From an uncultured Clostridia bacterium (GTDB lineage Bacteria; Bacillota; Clostridia; Oscillospirales; Ruminococcaceae): a stretch of 17,608 nt of DNA. The stretch covers positions 1-17,608 of the forward strand of contig CALCUE010000041.1 in assembly GCA_937906945.1 (NCBI GenBank), given 5' to 3'. Position 1 is the first letter of the stretch. Every line of letters starts with the position of its first letter. Both the position numbers and the translations under genes were made by a program. Shown piece after piece: positions 13,107 through 17,608 of the stretch. Below the pieces are notes generated by a model. That model searched no databases and had not been told where the DNA came from. It saw only the letters and a list, made by a program, of their open reading frames with translations.

Positions 13107-14023
13107 TGAAAAATTCGGTCAGAAGGAAGGGAAAACGGATGGCAAGACCCCTCTTTTGTAATATCAGTCCCGTCTGCTACGCCATTTCGACGGAAAAGGA
13201 AATTATCCTGCGCCACCTCAGGGACTTTTTCGGCAAAGAGACCTTCGCGAAGACGAAAGCCGAAAAAGAGCTGCCGAACCTTGTCAAGGGGCACAGCTCC
13301 CTTCTGGTGCGGAAACTGGAAGGCGTGGACCCTATCCTGCAGGAAAACAAGGTCACGAACATCGAGCTTGCCTGCCAAAAGATCAACGGGACCGTCATCC
13401 GTCCCGGGGAGACTTTTTCCTTCTGGCGAACGGTAGGTCGGGCGACGAAGAAAAAAGGCTATCAAGAGGGTCTGGTGATCCGGAAAAGCGGTCTTTCCCA
13501 GGGGATCGGCGGCGGTCTTTGCCAGATGGCGAACATGATCCACTGGCTCGTGCTCAACAGTCCTCTGACCGTTACCGAGCTGCATCACCATTCCGACGCG
13601 CTTTTTCCCGACGAAAGGCGGCGTGTTCCTTTCGGGACCGGCACCTCCGTCTGCTATAACAACGTCGATTACCGGTTCAAAAACACGACGGATCAGGCCG
13701 TACAGCTTTGGGTCTGGTGCGAAAACGGGGAGCTTTGCGGCGAACTTCGAAGCGAGCGGGCTTTTCCGGTTCGCTACCGGATCGTGGAAGAAAATCACCA
13801 TTTCCGGAAAGAGGGAGAGACCTATTACCGGATCTCCAAGGTTTATCGGGAAGCGCTCGACCGGGAAACCGGCGAGGTTTTACGAAAGGAACTTCTTTTA
13901 GACAACCACTCGAAGGTTTTGTATGATTACGCTCTGATCCCGAACGAGCAGATAAGGAATGAGGAAAATGTGGGAGAAGATTCGGGAAACCGCCCGGAAG
14001 GATCCGGCGCGGATCGCCTATAA
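13106..14023 (+). CDS. VanW family protein
   Basis: A 305-residue protein with a VanW domain, named after an accessory gene of vanB-type vancomycin resistance clusters; its biochemical role is unknown. The signature is clear: INGTVIRPGETFSFWRTVG, GYQEGLVI, then GIGGGLCQMANMIHW (133-147, with Cys139) and ELHHHSDAL, followed by GTGTSVCYNNVDYRF. No signal peptide or membrane helix is seen, as in the short stand-alone VanW class. Start ATG 13106 has AAAGGAG only three bases away; ATG 13139 gives MARPLFCNISP, closer to the family's usual N-terminus as I remember it, with a weaker site, and is a real alternative. The last 18 residues (56 bases) overlap dltA. No vanHAX genes are nearby, so glycopeptide resistance is not implied. 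Confidence 0.9.
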   Translation: MKNSVRRKGKRMARPLFCNISPVCYAISTEKEIILRHLRDFFGKETFAKTKAEKELPNLVKGHSSLLVRKLEGVDPILQENKVTNIELACQKINGTVIRPGETFSFWRTVGRATKKKGYQEGLVIRKSGLSQGIGGGLCQMANMIHWLVLNSPLTVTELHHHSDALFPDERRRVPFGTGTSVCYNNVDYRFKNTTDQAVQLWVWCENGELCGELRSERAFPVRYRIVEENHHFRKEGETYYRISKVYREALDRETGEVLRKELLLDNHSKVLYDYALIPNEQIRNEENVGEDSGNRPEGSGADRL

Positions 14024-15377
14024 GGTCGGCGCCGAAAGCCTTTCCTACGGGGAGCTTTGGAGCCGGGCGGAAAAGGCCGCCGGGCTTCTTCGGCGGCAGG
14101 GAAATTCGCCGGTCATCCTTTACGGGCACAAGGAACCGTTCATGGTCATCGGGATGCTGGCGGCGCTTTTGGCCCGGCGGCCCTATGTGCCGGTGGATTC
14201 GGCGACGCCGCTTTTCCGGCTTCGGAAGATCGCCGCTCTTACCAAAGCGACGCTGATTTTGTCCGACAAAAAAGTGACGGTCGGGGAAACGGAGGTTTGT
14301 TTCCTTCCGGCGTTGGAGGACGATAAAAACCGGGAACCGAAAGAGTGTGTTTCCGATATCGCCTATATCATTTTTACCTCCGGAAGCACCGGGGAGCCCA
14401 AGGGCGTTCCCATCTCCCGGGACAATTTAAGGCATTTCGCCGACTGGATGCGCCGCCTTTCGCCGCTGGATTCCTTTCAAAACGCGGCGGTTTTCAATCA
14501 GGCGGCGTTCAGCTTCGATCTAAGCGTCGCCGACCTCTGTTACGCTTTCGGAAACGGCCATACGCTGGTCGCCTTCGACGGCGATTGTCAGAACGATTTT
14601 GAAAAAATTTTTGAGATCTTTGAGAAAGATCAAATAAACGTCGCGGTGATGACGCCGACTTTTATGAAGTTCTGCCTTTTGAACCGGGAATTTGACGAAA
14701 GGCGGTACCCCGCTTTTCGGTGCGTCTATTTCTGCGGCGAAGTCCTGGAAAGCGGATTGGTGAAAAAACTTTGGGAACGGTTTCCCCATCTGGCGATCCT
14801 CAACGCCTACGGTCCGACGGAAGCGACGTCCGCCGTTTCCGCCGCGCTTATGACGAGGGAAATGGCCGAAAAGGCGCTTTTGCCGGTGGGTGACGTAAAA
14901 AAGGCCGCCGTTTCCCTTGAAATCCGGGACGGCGAGATCGTTCTCAAAGGCGACAGCGTCTTTTCCGGCTATCTGGGCGGTCTTACCGGCGGCTTTTTCC
15001 GGGAAAACGGAAAAAATTGTTATAGAACCGGCGACCTCGGGTTCATCGAGAACGGTTTTCTTTACTGCAAAGGAAGAGCCGACAGCCAGGTTAAATATAA
15101 AGGTTACCGGATCGAGCTTTCGGACGTCGAGCAGAATTTAAGACAAATAGCGGGCGTCAAAGAGGCGGTCGTGGTGGCGGTATCGACAAAAGAGGGCGCT
15201 GTCAAAGCGCTTAAAGCCTTCGTCATCGCCGCCGAAGGCGTGACGGCGGATTTTATCAAAACCGAACTGGCAAAGCGGGTGCCCGGTTATATGGTACCGA
15301 AGACCCTTCGGATCGTGGAGCGGTTTTTGGTCAACCAGAACGGAAAAACGGACCGAAAGGCGATGGAAAAATTATGA
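13968..15377 (+). CDS. dltA: D-alanine--D-alanyl carrier protein ligase (DltA-like)
   Basis: A 469-residue adenylation enzyme that activates D-alanine with ATP and loads it on the DltC carrier. Adenylation motifs are in order: TSGSTGEPKG (137-146), NAYGPTEAT (279-287), YRTGDLG (352-358), GRADSQVKYKGYRIEL (369-384) and NGKTDRK with the catalytic Lys460. DltA-specific stretches include LYGHKEPFMV, RPYVPVDSATP, FSFDLSVADL and FCGEVL, whose Cys256 matches the cysteine linked to D-alanine selection in Bacillus DltA. It is somewhat shorter than the usual 500 or so. Start ATG 13968 has AAGGA nine bases upstream; ATG 13959 is an alternative with poorer spacing. It overlaps VanW by 56 bases and dltC by four. 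The neighbouring dltC supports the assignment; a different amino acid is not excluded. Confidence 0.93.
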   Translation: MWEKIRETARKDPARIAYKVGAESLSYGELWSRAEKAAGLLRRQGNSPVILYGHKEPFMVIGMLAALLARRPYVPVDSATPLFRLRKIAALTKATLILSDKKVTVGETEVCFLPALEDDKNREPKECVSDIAYIIFTSGSTGEPKGVPISRDNLRHFADWMRRLSPLDSFQNAAVFNQAAFSFDLSVADLCYAFGNGHTLVAFDGDCQNDFEKIFEIFEKDQINVAVMTPTFMKFCLLNREFDERRYPAFRCVYFCGEVLESGLVKKLWERFPHLAILNAYGPTEATSAVSAALMTREMAEKALLPVGDVKKAAVSLEIRDGEIVLKGDSVFSGYLGGLTGGFFRENGKNCYRTGDLGFIENGFLYCKGRADSQVKYKGYRIELSDVEQNLRQIAGVKEAVVVAVSTKEGAVKALKAFVIAAEGVTADFIKTELAKRVPGYMVPKTLRIVERFLVNQNGKTDRKAMEKL

Positions 15378-15610
15378 GTGCGGATGTTTCGAAACTGCTG
15401 TATGAAATCTGTGAGGACGAGGCGGTTTTTGACGAAAACGTCGATCTGATCGAGAGCGGGCTTTTGGATTCCTACGCCGTCATCGAGCTTTTTGCCCGGT
15501 TGGAGGACGAGGGCGTTTTTCTGTCCCCGACCCGGATCGACCGGACGAAACTGCGGACGGTAAAAGGGATCGAGGAACTGATAAGGACTTACCAAAACGG
15601 TGAAAAATAA
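15374..15610 (+). CDS. dltC: D-alanyl carrier protein (DltC-like)
   Basis: A 78-residue acyl-carrier-type protein. The phosphopantetheine attachment site is Ser33 in ESGLLDSYAVIEL (27-39), with the LLDS form typical of DltC. The helices flanking it and the length fit DltC (about 78-80). The start ATG overlaps the dltA stop in the form ATGA, the classic coupling between enzyme and carrier. In standard dlt operons D-alanyl-DltC hands D-alanine to DltB/DltD at the membrane for attachment to teichoic acids; neither gene is present here, because a terminator follows immediately. A stand-alone carrier for another pathway is the main alternative. Confidence 0.9.
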   Translation: MSADVSKLLYEICEDEAVFDENVDLIESGLLDSYAVIELFARLEDEGVFLSPTRIDRTKLRTVKGIEELIRTYQNGEK

Positions 15611-15641
15611 AAAAGCGGAGCGCATAGCGCTCCGCTTTTTT
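15609..15641. terminator. Bidirectional terminator between dltC and adenosine deaminase
   Basis: GCGGAGCGC (15615-15623) pairs with GCGCTCCGC (15627-15635) around ATA, with six A in front and six T behind, so it serves both convergent genes. The stem equals that at 12976-12997. Confidence 0.95.
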
Positions 15642-15655
15642 GGTGGAGAAACGGG

Positions 15656-16696
15656 TTATCGGGGAAAACGACGCTCGATTTTATCCAACATAGCCTTTTT
15701 CAAGGAATCCTCGGCAAAGGAGGCGTTGACGGCGTTAGTCAGAAGACTTTTAATTTCCGCCTCACCGATGCCGAAGGTGTCGATCAGCTTCTGGTATTCC
15801 TCCCAAAGGGACGTTCCCTCGATGGACGGGTCGTCGGTGTTGATGGTGAGGGTCATCCCGGAAGCGAGAAGCTCCCGGAAAGGCCAATGGGCGATATCTT
15901 TACAAAGGGCGGTGTTGACGTTGCTGGTGGGACAGAGTTCAAGGGGGATCTTTTTGTCCGCCAGTTCCCGAACGAGGGACGGATCTTCCAGCGAGCGAAC
16001 GCCGTGACCGATCCGGCAGGCGCCCATTTCCAGCGCTTTGCAAACGCTTTTCGGTCCGTCGGCTTCGCCGGCGTGGATGGTGATCGGAATGCCTTTTTCC
16101 CGTGCGAGAGCAAAGACCGGCGCGAAATCCCCGGTGGGGAAAAGGCTTTCCGCGCCGGCAAGGTCCACCGCCACGACGCCCTTTCCGAGGTACTTTCCGG
16201 CGACCTCGACGGTCTCCTTATTTTCTTTTTCGTTGTCGTTTCCGCGCATACAGCAGAGAATAAGGCCCGCGGGGATAGTGGAAGAAGCGATCCCCTCCAA
16301 AGCCGCCACGACGGCTTCCTCCTGGGAAAGTCCCATGTCCGTGGACTTTTGCGGAGCGAAGCGGACTTCGGCGTACATCACGTTCTGCTTTTTAAGTTCC
16401 GCCAAAAGTCGGGCCGTCGCCTGGCGGATCCCGTCCTTTGTCTGGAGCAGGGAACAGGGGAAAGCGAATTTGGTCAGAAAGTCGTTGAGGTCGCTGCAAT
16501 CGTCTTTTACCCGCATGATTTCCAGCAGTTCCTCGTCGTTTTCCGGGATCTCGATATTCTGCAGGGCGGCCAGCTGTTTCGCCGATTCGAGGGAAATGGC
16601 GCCGTCCAGATGCAGATGCAGATCCACAAGACAGTTCAGGTTACGGGCGGAAAAACCGGCGGAGGATTTTTGCGCCGGATTGACGGGGTCAAACAT
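15656..16696 (-). CDS. add: Adenosine deaminase
   Basis: A 346-residue zinc hydrolase converting adenosine (and deoxyadenosine) to inosine plus ammonia in purine salvage. Metal and catalytic motifs are complete: DLHLHLDG (25-32, with His27 and His29), HAGEADGP (the His and catalytic Glu), IGHGVRSLEDP, LELCPTSN and NTDDPSI with the paired aspartates. The roughly 22-residue segment before DLHLHLDG is longer than the usual 8-12. The start is ATG 16696, with AAGGAG ten bases upstream. It lies 37 bases after the nitroreductase stop with no terminator between, so the two are probably one transcript. Adenine or other aminohydrolase activity is less likely given the HAGE and NTDDP forms. Confidence 0.94.
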   Translation of the reverse strand: MFDPVNPAQKSSAGFSARNLNCLVDLHLHLDGAISLESAKQLAALQNIEIPENDEELLEIMRVKDDCSDLNDFLTKFAFPCSLLQTKDGIRQATARLLAELKKQNVMYAEVRFAPQKSTDMGLSQEEAVVAALEGIASSTIPAGLILCCMRGNDNEKENKETVEVAGKYLGKGVVAVDLAGAESLFPTGDFAPVFALAREKGIPITIHAGEADGPKSVCKALEMGACRIGHGVRSLEDPSLVRELADKKIPLELCPTSNVNTALCKDIAHWPFRELLASGMTLTINTDDPSIEGTSLWEEYQKLIDTFGIGEAEIKSLLTNAVNASFAEDSLKKAMLDKIERRFPR

Positions 16697-16733
16697 TGTT
16701 ATGATCGCTCCTTTTTAAGGCTCTTTTTTGAGA

Positions 16734-17255
16734 TCAGCCGATCTTGACGATGCGGCCCTCTTTCCGGGGCGCGGCTTTCGGTTCCTCGGCGGGGTGACCG
16801 AGGATGCAGACGCCGATGCCGCAGAGCTTTTCGGAAAGACCCCATTGTTTGAGGTATTCCTGACCTTTGGTCGATTCGAACATCGGACGGGCCCTGTTGA
16901 TCCAACAGCTTCCGAGGCCGAGGGAATGGGCGGCGAGCATGAGGTTCCCCATGACGAGGGCGCCGTCCTTGATTCCGTTTTCGTTATTCTGGGCCAGAAC
17001 GACCACGGCGCAGGGAGCGCCGTAAAACGGGTCGTTTTCCGGTCCCATCATCATGGCGGCGGCGTTCATGGCGGAAAGATCTTTGAGGGTCTCTTTATCC
17101 CGGACGGCGACGAGAACGGTCTCCTGAACGTTCATGCCGCTGGGAGCGTAAAGACCGGCGTTAAGGATGGTGTCCAGTTCCTCGTCGGTGACGGCGCGAT
17201 CCTCGAATTTGCGGACGCTTCGGCGGGTGATGAGATTTTCAAGAACGGGATTCAT
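16734..17255 (-). CDS. Nitroreductase family protein (FMN-dependent)
   Basis: A 173-residue flavoenzyme of the nitroreductase superfamily, reducing nitro compounds, quinones or flavins with NAD(P)H as an FMN-bound dimer. The N-terminal FMN-binding motif is RRSVRKF (11-17), followed by LYAPSGMNVQ (35-44). The DGALVMGNLMLAAHSLGLGSCWINRA region and C-terminal CILGHPAEEPKAAPRK are typical. The length fits the small class common in anaerobes. The start ATG 17255 follows AAAGGAAG at eight bases. It is upstream of add in the same orientation. The natural substrate is unknown. Confidence 0.93.
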   Translation of the reverse strand: MNPVLENLITRRSVRKFEDRAVTDEELDTILNAGLYAPSGMNVQETVLVAVRDKETLKDLSAMNAAAMMMGPENDPFYGAPCAVVVLAQNNENGIKDGALVMGNLMLAAHSLGLGSCWINRARPMFESTKGQEYLKQWGLSEKLCGIGVCILGHPAEEPKAAPRKEGRIVKIG

Positions 17256-17435
17256 AAAAAAGCTTCCTTTCTGAAAAAAATATGGTTTTTATGGAAAAGT
17301 CGGTGACAGTAAGGGGCTTTGCGGGCCGATTTTGGGAAATCGGGAGCGTCCTTGGCCCCCTTGTCAAAGGGGGCTGTCCGAGTGAAACGAGGACTGGGGG
17401 ATTCTTTTTTACCGTTCGATTTTTGCAAAGGAATC
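17256..17435. other. Gene-free stretch with a hairpin repeat element
   Basis: No ORF with a ribosome site is present. At 17355-17374 a perfect stem, GCCCCCTT with AAGGGGGC, closes a GTCA loop, and GTCC...GGAC arms follow at about 17376-17394. This G/C-run hairpin layout resembles dispersed intergenic elements of Clostridia (from memory). The first 60 or so bases should contain the nitroreductase promoter, but no clear -35/-10 pair is seen. Confidence 0.55.
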
Positions 17436-17608
17436 CCCTCGCCACTTCGTGGCCCTCTCCCCTTTAACAAGGGGCGCAAGATAAGGTAAAATCTCCCTCG
17501 CCACTTCGTGGCCCTCTCCCCTTTAACAAGGGGCGCAAGATAAGGTAAAATCTCCCTCGCCACTTCGTGGCCCTCTCCCCTTTAACAAGGGGCGCAAGAT
17601 AAGGTAAA
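17436..17608. repeat. Perfect 59-bp tandem repeat array, open at the window end
   Basis: Two complete units (17436-17494, 17495-17553) and 55 bases of a third (17554-17608) are identical. Each unit holds two perfect hairpins, GCCAC-TTC-GTGGC and CCCCTT-TAAC-AAGGGG, plus AGAT/ATCT arms. There are no unique spacers, so it is not CRISPR. The array continues off the window, so the copy number is unknown. The unit's core is also at 36-57. Confidence 0.95.

Noticed and set aside
13106..14023. Part of a vancomycin resistance cluster
   Set aside because: VanW occurs widely outside such clusters, and vanH, vanA/B, vanX and vanRS are all absent here.
17252..17563. Minus-strand frame reading through the repeats
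   Set aside because: Its protein is a translation of the 59-bp repeat and neighbouring hairpins, with no ribosome site or homology.
17436..17608. CRISPR array
   Set aside because: The whole 59-bp unit is repeated without variable spacers, and no cas genes are present.

Overview
The window looks like chromosomal DNA from a Gram-positive anaerobe of the class Clostridia (Bacillota), probably a gut-type lineage with moderately high GC. The evidence is strong AAGGAGG-type ribosome sites, SigA-like TTGACA/TATAAT promoters at 17-18 bp spacing, compact A-tract/hairpin/T-tract terminators, a VanW protein, a DltA/DltC pair and M18 aminopeptidase, AI-2E and MarR/ABC families typical of Firmicutes. Genus cannot be fixed from the sequence alone. 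There are no rRNA or tRNA genes, no transposase, no phage genes and no CRISPR array.

Layout. 1-230: dispersed repeat fragments, then the apeB promoter. 231-2270: operon of an M18 aminopeptidase (apeB), a GNAT acetyltransferase and a 76-residue conserved-looking helical protein, closed by a terminator. 2284-3116: a single gene for an unrecognised exported, membrane-anchored protein with its own promoter. 3210-3736: a minus-strand flavin-type split-barrel protein with promoter and terminator. 3817-8372: MarR regulator, a 1005-residue MacB/FtsX-like ABC exporter and a D-2-hydroxyacid dehydrogenase, tightly packed, with TTCGA half-sites at the MarR promoter. 8374-8996: a monocistronic streptothricin-acetyltransferase-like GNAT gene. 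8998-11599 (minus): asnA with its own promoter, and upstream of it a PAP2 phosphatase and a pseudouridine synthase. 11682-13002: an AI-2E family permease gene. 13016-15641: a VanW-dltA-dltC operon. 15656-17255 (minus): nitroreductase followed by adenosine deaminase. 17256-17608: hairpin-rich repeats ending in a perfect 59-bp tandem array that runs off the window.

Most genes are housekeeping or general stress and envelope functions in short transcription units. The most unusual unit is VanW-dltA-dltC. It encodes activation of an amino acid (D-alanine is most likely) and its carrier protein, but not the DltB/DltD membrane machinery that normally passes D-alanine to teichoic acid. Its first gene has a possible hairpin over the ribosome site. 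Second in interest are the MarR-ABC-dehydrogenase operon, with an exporter carrying an outside domain of about 570 residues, and the 59-bp tandem repeat, whose core also appears at the other end of the window.
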